Source: Leptospira paudalimensis | Lineage (GTDB): Bacteria > Spirochaetota > Leptospiria > Leptospirales > Leptospiraceae | DNA length: 64,000 nucleotides | Direction: 5' to 3' | Assembly (NCBI RefSeq): GCF_026151345.1 | Contig: NZ_JAMQPR010000001.1 | Span: 3,358,676 to 3,422,675 of the forward strand | Shown: in pieces, positions 17,095 through 25,166 of the stretch | Position numbering within the stretch: position 1 is the stretch's first letter | How the letters are laid out: each line of letters opens with the position of its first letter | Made by a program: the position numbers and the translations under genes | The notes under the pieces: model-generated | Seen by the model: only the letters and a program-made list of their open reading frames with translations | The model's database searches: none | What the model was told of the DNA's origin: nothing

Positions 17095-17781
17095 ATGCGG
17101 ATTTTTTCCCGATTTTTTGTGCCAATGATTGTCTTTACTTTGGTGTTTGGTCCCGTTTATGGGCAAACCAAAGAAGGATTTTACGACACAAACAATTATG
17201 ACCTAAGAAACATCCCAAATTCCGATCCGGAATCAAATGTTCTGAAGGATGTCACCCTTCCTCCTAAATTTGAAACACCAGTCCTTGCTACGCCAAAAAA
17301 TGTAAAAACACAATACAGTGGAATTGAATCCATACCAGGAGCAGGTGCTCTTACGAACTCCCGAACCACTGGCAATTCTAGTCAGAATGCATCCAATCCT
17401 TATAGTTTGACCAATGCTCAAAATTCTCCCATTAACCCACTTACTGGTGAAATCAATGAGCAAGCCTTACAAAACCAATTGCAAAAAAGTAGAACCAAAC
17501 AAGAGTTAAAGAAAAAACAAAAAGAAGAATTTGATGAAGATGCAGTTTATGAAGAAACAAAATTTCGCAGAGGTTATATCATCTTCTTTTTAACTTTACC
17601 TTTTGCACTTGGCGCATCAGCTGCAGTCGCAGGAGCATTTGCAGTGGAAAAAACGGTAGTAGGTAGTATCATCATGATAGGTGGTTCTACGGGTTTATCT
17701 GGTGCCAATGTGTATGTTGATCAAAAGAGACTCGAAGAACACCGAGAAAAGAAAAAACAATTAGCAGACGTTAAACCTTGA
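17095..17781 (+). CDS. Unknown exported/membrane protein
   Basis: I do not recognise a family. The 228-residue protein starts with a clear signal peptide (RFFVPMIVFTLVFGPVYGQ), followed by ~130 polar residues rich in Asn, Thr, Ser and Gln, and a KKKQKEEF charged patch. Two adjacent hydrophobic segments follow (about residues 160-205, YIIFFLTLPFALGASAAVAG and TVVGSIIMIGGSTGLSG), then a basic tail. Its stop codon overlaps the TTG start of the potassium transporter gene, so it is translationally linked to ktrB and may be an accessory factor; that is inference only. Confidence 0.7.
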   Translation: MRIFSRFFVPMIVFTLVFGPVYGQTKEGFYDTNNYDLRNIPNSDPESNVLKDVTLPPKFETPVLATPKNVKTQYSGIESIPGAGALTNSRTTGNSSQNASNPYSLTNAQNSPINPLTGEINEQALQNQLQKSRTKQELKKKQKEEFDEDAVYEETKFRRGYIIFFLTLPFALGASAAVAGAFAVEKTVVGSIIMIGGSTGLSGANVYVDQKRLEEHREKKKQLADVKP

Positions 17782-19595
17782 AGTCCAAACGTATTTTTGT
17801 TTTTTTACACCACCTAACTCAATACATACAAGTTCAGAGATATGAAATTCGTAAATTTTACATGGAACACCTCCGGCCAATAGGCAGAGTGTTTTACATC
17901 CTTTTTGGTTTTTTATCAGTTACAATTTTAATTTTAGATTTTGGTTTTTATTATCCCGAAGAATGGAAACCATACGTTACTATCTCCATTCGAACGTTAG
18001 TTAGTTTTTTTATCTGTTATGAAACCTTACACTTAACTTTCACAAATAAAAAATGGAAGGAATACCTAAACTTACATAAGATTGAACTTATCATATTATT
18101 GATGTTAGCTTTGGAAATGATATATGAGGAAAATATCATTCAAATCTTAAAATCTTATCATATTTCTGGAAATGACACTACACTGATTTTTTTATCGGCA
18201 AATCAGTTTTTGTTTCTATTTTCCAATTTAGCCCACTTCTTTCGATTATCCAAAAAAAGAGATTCTAAAAAACTCAACCCATCCATCGTTTTTGTTACTT
18301 CTTTTGCTTTTATCATTTCTGTTGGAGTGTGTTTTTTACATTTCCCTAAATCAACTCTCGAACACGTAAATACAATCGATATCATTTTTACAACGATTAG
18401 TGCAACCTGTGTTACGGGTTTATCAACAGTTGATATTAGTAGCCAATTCACACTCACGGGTCAGCTTGTGATTTTACTTTTGATTCAAGTTGGTGGACTC
18501 GGACTCATGACTCTAACCAGTTTTTTTTCCATTTTTTTAACTGGAAAAGGTTCGGTAAGTGATACCTTGATGATCAAAGATCTTCTTTCAGAAGAAACAA
18601 TGGGTCGTGCAAAGGAAATTTTAAAACAAATTACATTACAAACTTTATCCATCGAACTGATTGGTGCAGTATTTCTATTTTATAGTTTTCCAGAAAACTA
18701 TCCCCTTCCATTACCTGAAAAAATTTATTATTCAGTATTCCATTCAATTTCCGCTTTTTGTAATGCAGGTTTTAGTTTAATGCCAAATGGTTTGGCGACG
18801 GATGCTTTTAAAGAATCTGAAGGGTTTTTATCAGTTATTATGTTACTTATTGTATTTGGTGGTTTGGGATTTCCCGTTATCTACCAATTACGAACAAAAT
18901 TATTAAATCCATTTGATCCTAAGTTTCGCTGGTCCATTACATCTAAACTTGTTTTTTTCGTAACGGGTTTTTTACTCTTATTTGGAACAGTAAGTTGTTA
19001 TTTTCTTGAGAGCCATTTATCTTTAAAAGACTTACCGATTGAGAAACAGATATTTCATTCCTTATTTTATTCAGTGACCACAAGGACAGCTGGTTTTAAT
19101 ACGTTTGATCTATCCTTAATGGGTTACCCAATGACATTCATTTCATTTTTTTTAATGTGGGTTGGTGCATCGCCAGTCTCAACTGGTGGAGGAATCAAAA
19201 CAACTACGCTTGCTATCTCATTTATGAATATTAGCAATCAGGTTCGAGGAAAAGAAAAAATGGAAATTGGACACCGAATGATTGCAAATTCAACAATTGC
19301 AAGAGCAAGTGCAACAATCGTCTTATCTCTATTTGTGATTTTCATAGCGATCTTTTGTCTTTTACTCACAGAAAATGCAAATTTTATCGACTTATGTTAT
19401 GAAGTGGTTTCAGCATTTGGAACTGTTGGTTTAACAAGAGGATTAACTCCTTATTTATCAGATTTTGGAAAAATCTTAATTTGTATTGTGATGTTTGTAG
19501 GAAGAGTAGGAATATTAACTCTACTGATTGCTGTTTCAAAAAAAGTAGATCATATTTCTTACGAATATCCAAAAGAATATGTAGTGGTTGGTTGA
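17778..19595 (+). CDS. TrkH/KtrB-type potassium uptake channel subunit
   Basis: The K+-translocating membrane subunit of a Trk/Ktr system. All four selectivity-filter P-loops are visible: TCVTGLST, FCNAGFSL, TRTAGFNT and FGTVGLTR. At 605 residues it is longer than typical KtrB (~450) because of an extra ~150-residue N-terminal part with about three to four helices and a KKRDSKKL basic loop. Start is TTG at 17778, overlapping the previous stop; ATG at 17862 is an alternative and neither has a good ribosome binding site. The regulatory RCK subunit follows after 4 bp. Confidence 0.9.
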   Translation: MKSKRIFVFLHHLTQYIQVQRYEIRKFYMEHLRPIGRVFYILFGFLSVTILILDFGFYYPEEWKPYVTISIRTLVSFFICYETLHLTFTNKKWKEYLNLHKIELIILLMLALEMIYEENIIQILKSYHISGNDTTLIFLSANQFLFLFSNLAHFFRLSKKRDSKKLNPSIVFVTSFAFIISVGVCFLHFPKSTLEHVNTIDIIFTTISATCVTGLSTVDISSQFTLTGQLVILLLIQVGGLGLMTLTSFFSIFLTGKGSVSDTLMIKDLLSEETMGRAKEILKQITLQTLSIELIGAVFLFYSFPENYPLPLPEKIYYSVFHSISAFCNAGFSLMPNGLATDAFKESEGFLSVIMLLIVFGGLGFPVIYQLRTKLLNPFDPKFRWSITSKLVFFVTGFLLLFGTVSCYFLESHLSLKDLPIEKQIFHSLFYSVTTRTAGFNTFDLSLMGYPMTFISFFLMWVGASPVSTGGGIKTTTLAISFMNISNQVRGKEKMEIGHRMIANSTIARASATIVLSLFVIFIAIFCLLLTENANFIDLCYEVVSAFGTVGLTRGLTPYLSDFGKILICIVMFVGRVGILTLLIAVSKKVDHISYEYPKEYVVVG

Positions 19596-19599
19596 TACT

Positions 19600-20295
19600 A
19601 TGCAAAGAAAAAAAATTGCAGTGATTGGAATTGGAAGTTTTGGAAAACTATTTGTTCGTTATCTTTTTGAGGATGGACATGAAGTCATTGCAATAGATAA
19701 AGATCCGATCGTTATAGATTCGATAAAAGATTTTGTTACAGTCGCTGTTACACTAGATGCAACAGATGAACATGCTCTCCGTTCACAAGGAATTGGTGAT
19801 GTTGATTATGCTGTGATCGCATTAGCTGACGATTTTGAAACATCCATCATCTGTGCAGATAGTTTAAAAAAATCTGGAGTCAATTTGATTTATGCCAGAT
19901 ACCAAACTGAACTTCAAAAAAAAGTATTAGAGCTTTTAGGTATACGCGATTTATTCAATCCTGAAGAAAGAGCAGCTAAAAGTATGGCAGAAACTTTTTC
20001 TTTTGCAGGAATGCGATCGAGTTTTTTATTATCTGATGAATATAGTGTAGTCGAAGTCACAGTTCCCAAACGATACATCAATAAAACAATCGCTGATGCA
20101 GACCTTAGACACAAATACAACATCAATGTGATTACAATCAAACGACCAACTACAAATAAAGATTCAAAACGCACATCTGATTCAAAAATAGAAAAAATAC
20201 TAGGCATTCCTCATGGAAATACTGTTCTCCGTGAAGATGACATTGTTGTTTTATTCGGATCCCAAACAGATCTGACAAAATTTTTAGAAACCTAA
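19600..20295 (+). CDS. TrkA/KtrA-type potassium uptake regulatory subunit (RCK)
   Basis: Cytosolic gating ring subunit that binds ATP/ADP or NAD(H) and controls the TrkH/KtrB pore. The N-terminal RCK_N Rossmann domain has IGIGSFGKLFVRYLFEDGHEV with the G-x-G-x-x-G loop and an acidic end of strand two (AIDKDP). The C-terminal RCK_C domain begins near residue 140 (SVVEVTVPKRYINKTIADA) and carries a short lysine-rich insertion (TTNKDSKRTSDSK). I use the ATG at 19600, which leaves 4 bp after the pore gene; the in-frame TTG at 19588 would overlap it. Confidence 0.92.
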   Translation: MQRKKIAVIGIGSFGKLFVRYLFEDGHEVIAIDKDPIVIDSIKDFVTVAVTLDATDEHALRSQGIGDVDYAVIALADDFETSIICADSLKKSGVNLIYARYQTELQKKVLELLGIRDLFNPEERAAKSMAETFSFAGMRSSFLLSDEYSVVEVTVPKRYINKTIADADLRHKYNINVITIKRPTTNKDSKRTSDSKIEKILGIPHGNTVLREDDIVVLFGSQTDLTKFLET

Positions 20296-20302
20296 AAATC
20301 AA

Positions 20303-21079
20303 ATGGGTCCAGAAAGAATCATTTGTTTAACAGAAGAACCAACAGAGATGATTTATCTGTTAGGTGAAGAAAAGAGAATTGTAGGAATCTCAGTTTATAC
20401 AGAAAGGCCTGTCCGTGCCAAAGAAGAAAAAACAAAAGTTTCTGCTTTTATCAGTGGCAATATTAAAAAAATTCTATCTCTTGAGCCTGACTTAGTCATC
20501 GGATTTTCAGACATCCAAGGCCAACTTGCAAAAGATCTCATTGAACGTGGGTTAAATGTTCTAATCTTCAACCAACGTTCTATCAATGAAATTATCTCCA
20601 ATATGCAAATCATCGGAAACCTTGTAGGACAATCTGACAAAGCCAAATCCATCACGGATGGTTGGAAAAAACAGATCCAATCCTGGCAGAAGGAAAACGA
20701 ATTGATACCTAAAAAACCCACCGTGTTTTTCCAGGAATGGGACGAACCCATCATCACGGGAATCCAATGGGTAAGTGAAGCCATCACACTTGCTGGTGGG
20801 ATTGATAGTTTCTCCCACTTAAAAGATCGCAAATTGGCGAAAGACCGCATCATCCATGCAACTGATGTAAGATACGCAAACCCAGACATTTATGTTGGCT
20901 CATGGTGTGGGAAAGATATGGACTGGGATTGGGTGAAAAACAAACCCGAATGGCAATCAACAGGTTTTATCCAAAACAACCGAATTTATGAGATGGACCC
21001 AAGCATTATATTACAACCAGGACCTGCATTGTTTTTAGAAGGCATTCCAAAACTCAGAGACCTATTTTCAAAAGCTTAA
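20303..21079 (+). CDS. BtuF/FhuD-like substrate-binding domain protein without signal peptide
   Basis: A 258-residue protein of the TroA superfamily (periplasmic B12/Fe-siderophore binding fold): RIICLTEEPTEMIYLLGEE at the start, LEPDLVIGFSDIQ, and the long inter-lobe helix region IISNMQIIGNLVGQSDKA. The first ~15 residues are already the first beta strand, so there is no signal peptide or lipobox and it should be cytosolic unless the start is wrong; no upstream in-frame start is available because the ktrA stop is only 7 bp away. No ABC permease or ATPase is adjacent. Orphans like this occur in many genomes as predicted cobalamin-binding proteins. It is followed by the TonB operon, which fits metal or vitamin uptake. 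Confidence 0.75.
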   Translation: MGPERIICLTEEPTEMIYLLGEEKRIVGISVYTERPVRAKEEKTKVSAFISGNIKKILSLEPDLVIGFSDIQGQLAKDLIERGLNVLIFNQRSINEIISNMQIIGNLVGQSDKAKSITDGWKKQIQSWQKENELIPKKPTVFFQEWDEPIITGIQWVSEAITLAGGIDSFSHLKDRKLAKDRIIHATDVRYANPDIYVGSWCGKDMDWDWVKNKPEWQSTGFIQNNRIYEMDPSIILQPGPALFLEGIPKLRDLFSKA

Positions 21080-21088
21080 TTACTCTCT

Positions 21089-21128
21089 TTGTCATCCATC
21101 TGTCATCTAAATGTAACAGAGATATTCT
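21089..21128 (+). promoter_or_regulatory. Pho-box-like array and -10 upstream of exbB
   Basis: Three 7-mers repeat every 11 bases: TTGTCAT (21089-21095), CTGTCAT (21100-21106) and ATGTAAC (21111-21117), each separated by 4 bases. This is the geometry and sequence of PhoB binding sites (CTGTCAT with 4-bp spacers). A -10-like TATTCT follows at 21123-21128, and exbB starts at 21165. The match is direct; control by PhoB is inference. Confidence 0.6.
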
Positions 21129-21164
21129 AGATTTGAAACATATCAATCAGATATGGAGACATTC

Positions 21165-22004
21165 ATGAACGTTTCATGTAACCTGGCAAAGAAAAATATC
21201 ACTTTGTCCCTTGTGATCGCACTTATCGCAATTTTTGCAATTGTTGGAAAAATCGAAGCACAAGCGAATCCTACAACACCTAGCACAGAAACTACGCAAA
21301 CAACGGAAGCACCACAGGAAACTCCTGCTCCAGTCGCTCAAGCACCAGAACAAACTCCTACGCAAGATTCAGAAATCGGACTCGTAAAATTATTTGTAAC
21401 TGGCGGATGGTCCATGTGGCCACTCCTACTTTCTTCGATCGTAGGTTTCGGAGTGATCCTTGAAAGAATGTATTTTTTCTTCACAGCAAAACTTGTGAGA
21501 AAAGGTTACAACCAAGACTTACAAGATGCAATTGATGCTTCTGGTATGAATGGAGTAGATGAATTCTTAAAAGCAAATGAAGGACAACGAATCACTGACG
21601 TATTAAAAAATGGTATGGAAGTTTCCCAAAACGATCCTGAAATTTTTGCATCAGGTATCGAAAGAGAAGCCGGTGAAGTGATGACACTTTTAGAAAAAGG
21701 ACTCACAGTTCTTTCTGCAGTATCAACTATCGCGCCACTTGTTGGATTCCTTGGAACTGTATCAGGTATGATCAATGCATTCGATGCAATTGCAAATGCT
21801 GACCAAGTAAACGCAAAAGTAGTTGCTGGTGGTATTAAAGAAGCCCTCATTACAACTGCTGCTGGTCTTATCGTTGCGATCCCTGCAATGACATTCTACC
21901 AATACTTACAAGGCCGAGTTGCATTTTTTACTTCTGAAGTAGAAGAAGCTGCGAACAAAATCTACAAAGAATACTTAAAACTCAAAGCTGGAAAAAAAGC
22001 GTAA
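21165..22004 (+). CDS. exbB: ExbB/TolQ/MotA-family proton channel subunit
   Basis: Inner-membrane proton channel of the TonB energising complex. With the start at 21165 (GGAGA five bases upstream decides against the ATG at 21153) it has 279 residues. The N-terminus has a signal-peptide-like helix ([20 protein letters not shown]), then ~45 Pro/Thr/Gln/Glu-rich residues, features of the long ExbB form found in many Gram-negative lineages. Three membrane helices follow, with the family core [20 protein letters not shown] and [20 protein letters not shown]. It heads an exbB-exbD-exbD-tonB operon with a Pho-box-like promoter. Confidence 0.92.
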   Translation: MNVSCNLAKKNITLSLVIALIAIFAIVGKIEAQANPTTPSTETTQTTEAPQETPAPVAQAPEQTPTQDSEIGLVKLFVTGGWSMWPLLLSSIVGFGVILERMYFFFTAKLVRKGYNQDLQDAIDASGMNGVDEFLKANEGQRITDVLKNGMEVSQNDPEIFASGIEREAGEVMTLLEKGLTVLSAVSTIAPLVGFLGTVSGMINAFDAIANADQVNAKVVAGGIKEALITTAAGLIVAIPAMTFYQYLQGRVAFFTSEVEEAANKIYKEYLKLKAGKKA

Positions 22005-22024
22005 AGAGCGGTAAGTAACTAACC

Positions 22025-22444
22025 ATGATTAAGTTAAAGAAAAAACAAGAACTAGAGGAAATATCGGCAGCATCCATGTCGGATATTGCCTTTCTACTCT
22101 TGGTATTTTTTATGGTAACAGCTGTATTCTTTGTAAAGGAAGGATTGAATATATCACTTCCTCGCAAACAATCCGAACCACAGCCATTTTTACGCAAGAA
22201 TGTATATGAAATTTTGGTCACACAAGACAGATACAAGATGCGTAACCCTGCTTTCGGAACCAAAGAATATGCTAGTTTAAAAGAGTTTCGTGATGACCTG
22301 AACCAAATGGAAATCCCTGATCTTAAAAACAAACTAGCACTCATTGTTACAACCGGTGATACCAAATATGCAAAGATGTTGGATGCATTATCAGCAGTTC
22401 AACTACGCGGATTTGAAAAAATCTCAGTGAGAAAGAAGAAATAA
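22025..22444 (+). CDS. exbD: ExbD/TolR biopolymer transport protein, first copy
   Basis: A 139-residue ExbD: short cytoplasmic basic N-terminus, one membrane helix with the essential proton-carrying Asp ([20 protein letters not shown]) and a periplasmic domain that begins with the LPRKQSEP segment. It transduces proton motive force to TonB with ExbB. It lies 20 bp after exbB and only one base separates its stop from the second exbD. The periplasmic domain differs from the second copy, so they likely form a heterodimer in the ExbB pentamer; that is inference. Confidence 0.92.
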   Translation: MIKLKKKQELEEISAASMSDIAFLLLVFFMVTAVFFVKEGLNISLPRKQSEPQPFLRKNVYEILVTQDRYKMRNPAFGTKEYASLKEFRDDLNQMEIPDLKNKLALIVTTGDTKYAKMLDALSAVQLRGFEKISVRKKK

Positions 22445-22445
22445 T

Positions 22446-22868
22446 ATGTTACGAAGAAAGAGAGTCGCACCTTCAGTTCCAGTAAGTTCGATGGCAGACA
22501 TTGCCTTCTTACTTCTCGTGTTCTTTATGGTAACCTCCGTATTGGATTCCGATCCTGACCTTCCCATCAATTTACCAGATGTTCCTGGCGGAGAGCAGTT
22601 AAACAAAAAGATCGCAAATCTTTACCTAACTGCAGATGAAAAAAGAACTGTTTATTTCAATTCAGTGAAGATGGAATTAAACGAAGCGATGAGTGAAATC
22701 AGAGCAAAAATTGCCACTACTCCTGATCTGAAAGTTTTGATCCATGCTGACCAAGACTTAACCTATGAAGAATTAGATAACGTTTTTGAAACACTCCGAG
22801 AGATTGGTGCCCTAAAGGTTTCTCTTGTTACCAAGACCACCCAAGGTGGCGGATTAAAAGGTAAGTAA
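22446..22868 (+). CDS. exbD: ExbD/TolR biopolymer transport protein, second copy
   Basis: A 140-residue ExbD paralogue with the same layout: basic N-terminus, membrane helix with the conserved Asp ([20 protein letters not shown]) and a periplasmic alpha/beta domain ending [16 protein letters not shown]. It starts one base after the first exbD and ends one base before tonB. Paired exbD genes occur in Bacteroidetes, Leptospira and Xanthomonas TonB loci. Confidence 0.92.
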   Translation: MLRRKRVAPSVPVSSMADIAFLLLVFFMVTSVLDSDPDLPINLPDVPGGEQLNKKIANLYLTADEKRTVYFNSVKMELNEAMSEIRAKIATTPDLKVLIHADQDLTYEELDNVFETLREIGALKVSLVTKTTQGGGLKGK

Positions 22869-22869
22869 C

Positions 22870-23466
22870 GTGAGCGGAACTGTTGTTACACATAAAAGAT
22901 CCAAACGAGAAAGAATCCATAGATTCATTGATCGTTATCGTATTGAAACGGGTCTTGCCATTTCCGCCGTTATACAGGCGTTAATCATTCTTTTTTGGTT
23001 CACTCCTCATTTGGAAACAGATAGTTTGGATGATCTTGTGGAAGAAGTTGCTTTCATTGACAACGTTCAAATCCAAGAACCGACAACCGATTCCAAACCA
23101 ACTGATGGTGACTTTGATCTAACTGACAAAGAAAAAGAAGAAAAAAAAGAAGACCCACGTATCGCAGGAGCATCTGATCCAATTGTATCTGGTGCTACTT
23201 CACCTGTTGACCTTTCCCCAAATGTTCGTCCAGAATATACATCCGATGCGAAAGCTTTAGGTGTGACGGGAACCATGACATTAGAAGTGATCATCTCCAA
23301 TACAGGAGAAGTGCTTCGTGTTAGGTCCGTAGGGAAACAGTTAGGTGGTGGATTGGAAGAAGAAGCGATCAAAGTATATCGCAGAAAACGTTTTTCCCCA
23401 TCCATATTAGAGGGAAAACCAATTACTGTAAAAGTATTGGTTCCGATCCGATTTACATTGAATTAA
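22870..23466 (+). CDS. tonB: TonB family energy transducer
   Basis: A 198-residue TonB protein with a GTG start. It has a basic cytoplasmic N-terminus, one membrane helix (LAISAVIQALIILFWFT), a periplasmic spacer rich in Asp, Glu, Lys and Thr that is shorter and less Pro-rich than in Escherichia coli TonB, and a C-terminal TonB_C domain (GVTGTMTLEVIISNTGEVLR; then EEEAIKVYRRKRFSPSILEG). It delivers energy from ExbBD to outer-membrane TonB-dependent receptors; no receptor gene is in the window. Confidence 0.9.
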   Translation: MSGTVVTHKRSKRERIHRFIDRYRIETGLAISAVIQALIILFWFTPHLETDSLDDLVEEVAFIDNVQIQEPTTDSKPTDGDFDLTDKEKEEKKEDPRIAGASDPIVSGATSPVDLSPNVRPEYTSDAKALGVTGTMTLEVIISNTGEVLRVRSVGKQLGGGLEEEAIKVYRRKRFSPSILEGKPITVKVLVPIRFTLN

Positions 23467-23470
23467 ATCA

Positions 23471-23561
23471 TTGGGGCGAATCCACCACTGTTCCAGTGGT
23501 GGACCGGGCTCTACGCTTCAATCTGCAAAGAATGCAGGATTTCCGCTACGATCCCTTTCGC
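23471..23561 (+). ncRNA. Two-hairpin structured intergenic element, copy 1
   Basis: A ~91-nt element between the converging tonB and lipoprotein genes. Order: TTGGGGCG, hairpin 1 (CCACCACTG/CAGTGGTGG, 23482-23490 with 23494-23502), ACCGGGCTCTACGCTTC, hairpin 2 (CTGCA/TGCAG around 23523-23537), then GGATTTCCGCTACGATCCCT and CGC. A second copy at 44809-44915 on the minus strand shares the constant blocks while both hairpins differ in sequence but keep pairing. Whether it acts as RNA or as a DNA repeat is unknown; hairpin 1 may also end transcription. Confidence 0.55.
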
Positions 23562-23578
23562 AATTACGTTTAAGGAAC

Positions 23579-24442
23579 TTACTTCCCAGGTTCCGGTAAT
23601 TCTAATACCTTATCCACTTCTTCCATAGGTTTCACGGGTATTTCGATTTTTTCGATTCGGATTTCATGAACAAAATCCCCATCTTCAAATTTATCTAAAA
23701 TGGAAATCCTTCTTGGGTATTGTTGGTTATTCCATGGTTCATAAAATCCATATTTTAACACACCTTGGTAAAAACCGAATAATTCTCGGTAGGTAAATTC
23801 CATCCATTCCAAAGCACCACTTTTTTTCTCAAAGTATCCAACATACTGATCCGTATCAGGATTGGCGTTCATTTGCACTGATGTGAAATATACTACTTCG
23901 TAACTTTGATTTAACTTCTCTTTTGTGCCTGCATATTGGATGATTGGGTAATCTTTTAATCGCCATGGCAAAGTGAGATAAAGGCGTAATGATTCCAAAT
24001 AAATTCTGACTTCTGTATCATCACTGTACACCTTACCTGTGTCAGATGCAATTTGGTAGGTGGATTTTTTTTCTAAACCATAAATAAGTCCTTTTTTTTC
24101 TCCGCCAAGAAACTCAACTTGCATAGCATCTGCTTCAAAATCGAGATACACTCGCATCCTCAACTCAGGCTCTTTGATGGGAGTAAAAAAACGAACAAAG
24201 TTAGAATGCCAAACATCCTTGATGATAAATTGAACTTGTTTGTATTGTTTCCAATCACCTGGGGTTAATTCTTTGATAGGAGGTTTCGTAACAACTGCTA
24301 AACCCTTCTTTTTCAATTCCAAATCAACTTTGTCATCTGACAAATGAGGTGGTCTTAAATCTGCTGTGCCACAAGAAACAAATAATACGAGAGAAAATAA
24401 GATCAGAACATTAGAACGAAACATAAGGGTAACTTGCATCAT
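23579..24442 (-). CDS. Putative lipoprotein of unknown function
   Basis: A lipoprotein of 281-287 residues. The third Met (24424) directly before the signal sequence FRSNVLILFSLVLFVSC is the most natural start, though no ribosome binding site decides it. The lipobox LFVSC places the mature N-terminus at Cys. The mature part is ~265 residues with many aromatic residues and a beta-rich look (YFEKKSGALEWMEFTYRELF, AGTKEKLNQSYEVVYF), compatible with an outer-membrane lipoprotein sensing or carrying a hydrophobic ligand. I recognise no family. It is monocistronic, with the phasin gene downstream of it on the map reading the same way from its own promoter. Confidence 0.7.
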   Translation of the reverse strand: MMQVTLMFRSNVLILFSLVLFVSCGTADLRPPHLSDDKVDLELKKKGLAVVTKPPIKELTPGDWKQYKQVQFIIKDVWHSNFVRFFTPIKEPELRMRVYLDFEADAMQVEFLGGEKKGLIYGLEKKSTYQIASDTGKVYSDDTEVRIYLESLRLYLTLPWRLKDYPIIQYAGTKEKLNQSYEVVYFTSVQMNANPDTDQYVGYFEKKSGALEWMEFTYRELFGFYQGVLKYGFYEPWNNQQYPRRISILDKFEDGDFVHEIRIEKIEIPVKPMEEVDKVLELPEPGK

Positions 24443-24596
24443 AAAAGGAAAGATGTCAATAGGGAAAGTGAAAGGAAGTAAACCTTACGCAATGGTTCAT
24501 TCACATTTCATGTACATCTTAAATCTTTAGACTGGATATGGTGACTCAGTTGGAAGTGATTGTGGAAAGAATGAGTTGAAAAAACAAAGAAGAAAG

Positions 24597-24630
24597 AAGA
24601 GAAAAGGCCGGAGGTCCGACCCTCTCTTTG
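24597..24630 (-). terminator. Rho-independent terminator of the phasin gene
   Basis: Reading the minus strand, ten bases after the phasin stop there is a stem GGTCGGA/TCCGGCC (one G-U) closed by a short loop, flanked by AAGAGA/TCTCTT that can extend the stem, then TTTTCTCTTCTTT. This is a strong intrinsic terminator. Confidence 0.75.
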
Positions 24631-24640
24631 TAAATGATGA

Positions 24641-25012
24641 TTATGCTTTTGCAGCACCTGTTTTTTTGATCGATTCTGCAACTTCATTGATTTTTGCTTT
24701 TACAGATTCAATTTTTCCTTCAGGCATTTTTGCTTTGATTTCTTCAGCAATTTTGTTGTAGTTTTCTACGATTTTAGAACGAGTTTCGTCGTAGTTTTTT
24801 CCAGCAACACTAGAGAATTCTTTAATGTCTGTTAGGATTTTGTCCACAGATTGGCGGATTTTTACTGATTCCTCAGTATTGTCTAAAGCACCTTTAGAAA
24901 CTAACTCATTGTAAGTAGATTCCAATTGTGTTTTTGCTTTTTCTAAACCTTCTTTTCCAGATTGAAAAAGACCGATTCCAGCGTTAAGAATGTCCATGAT
25001 TTGTTTTTCCAT
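24641..25012 (-). CDS. Phasin-related granule-associated protein
   Basis: A 123-residue, almost entirely helical and Cys-free protein ([20 protein letters not shown], then alternating Lys/Glu coiled-coil heptads) ending in the Ala/Lys-rich tail KKTGAAKA, as in phasins that coat polyhydroxyalkanoate granules. Leptospira genomes carry such phasin-related proteins. AGGAG lies eight bases before the ATG. The gene is monocistronic: a paired TGC palindrome array precedes it and an intrinsic terminator follows. Short and highly expressed-looking (strong RBS, compact unit). No PHA synthase is in the window, so the granule link is family-based only. Confidence 0.75.
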   Translation of the reverse strand: MEKQIMDILNAGIGLFQSGKEGLEKAKTQLESTYNELVSKGALDNTEESVKIRQSVDKILTDIKEFSSVAGKNYDETRSKIVENYNKIAEEIKAKMPEGKIESVKAKINEVAESIKKTGAAKA

Positions 25013-25037
25013 AATTTAGCTCCTGGTTTTCACCTAT

Positions 25038-25073
25038 TTGTGCAATGCACAATACAGTTATGTGCGTTGCACA
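25038..25073 (-). promoter_or_regulatory. Paired TTGTGCA-TGCACAA palindromes upstream of the phasin gene
   Basis: TTGTGCAATGCACAA (25038-25052) is a perfect 7-1-7 palindrome; TGTGCGTTGCACA (25061-25073) is a 5-3-5 variant of the same site 23 bases away centre to centre. Both lie 26-61 bases before the phasin start codon, where a promoter should be. The TGC-rich palindromic form resembles operators described for PhaR-type regulators of phasin genes; that regulator match is from memory and unverified. Confidence 0.55.
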
Positions 25074-25166
25074 AATTTAAACAAGTACTTTTTCTAGGGT
25101 AGATCGTTTTTTTTGAAAATTTTTTCAGATCCCGGAGGAGACTCTAAAAGAAAGGAATCACCAGGT

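Noticed and set aside
20395..20889. A 164-residue minus-strand ORF
   Set aside because: It lies wholly inside the BtuF-like gene in antisense, with no domain and no promoter context.
23482..23502. The perfect 9-bp hairpin after tonB as a simple intrinsic terminator
   Set aside because: No T tract follows and the same position in the second copy holds a different hairpin within otherwise conserved sequence, so it is listed as part of a structured element.
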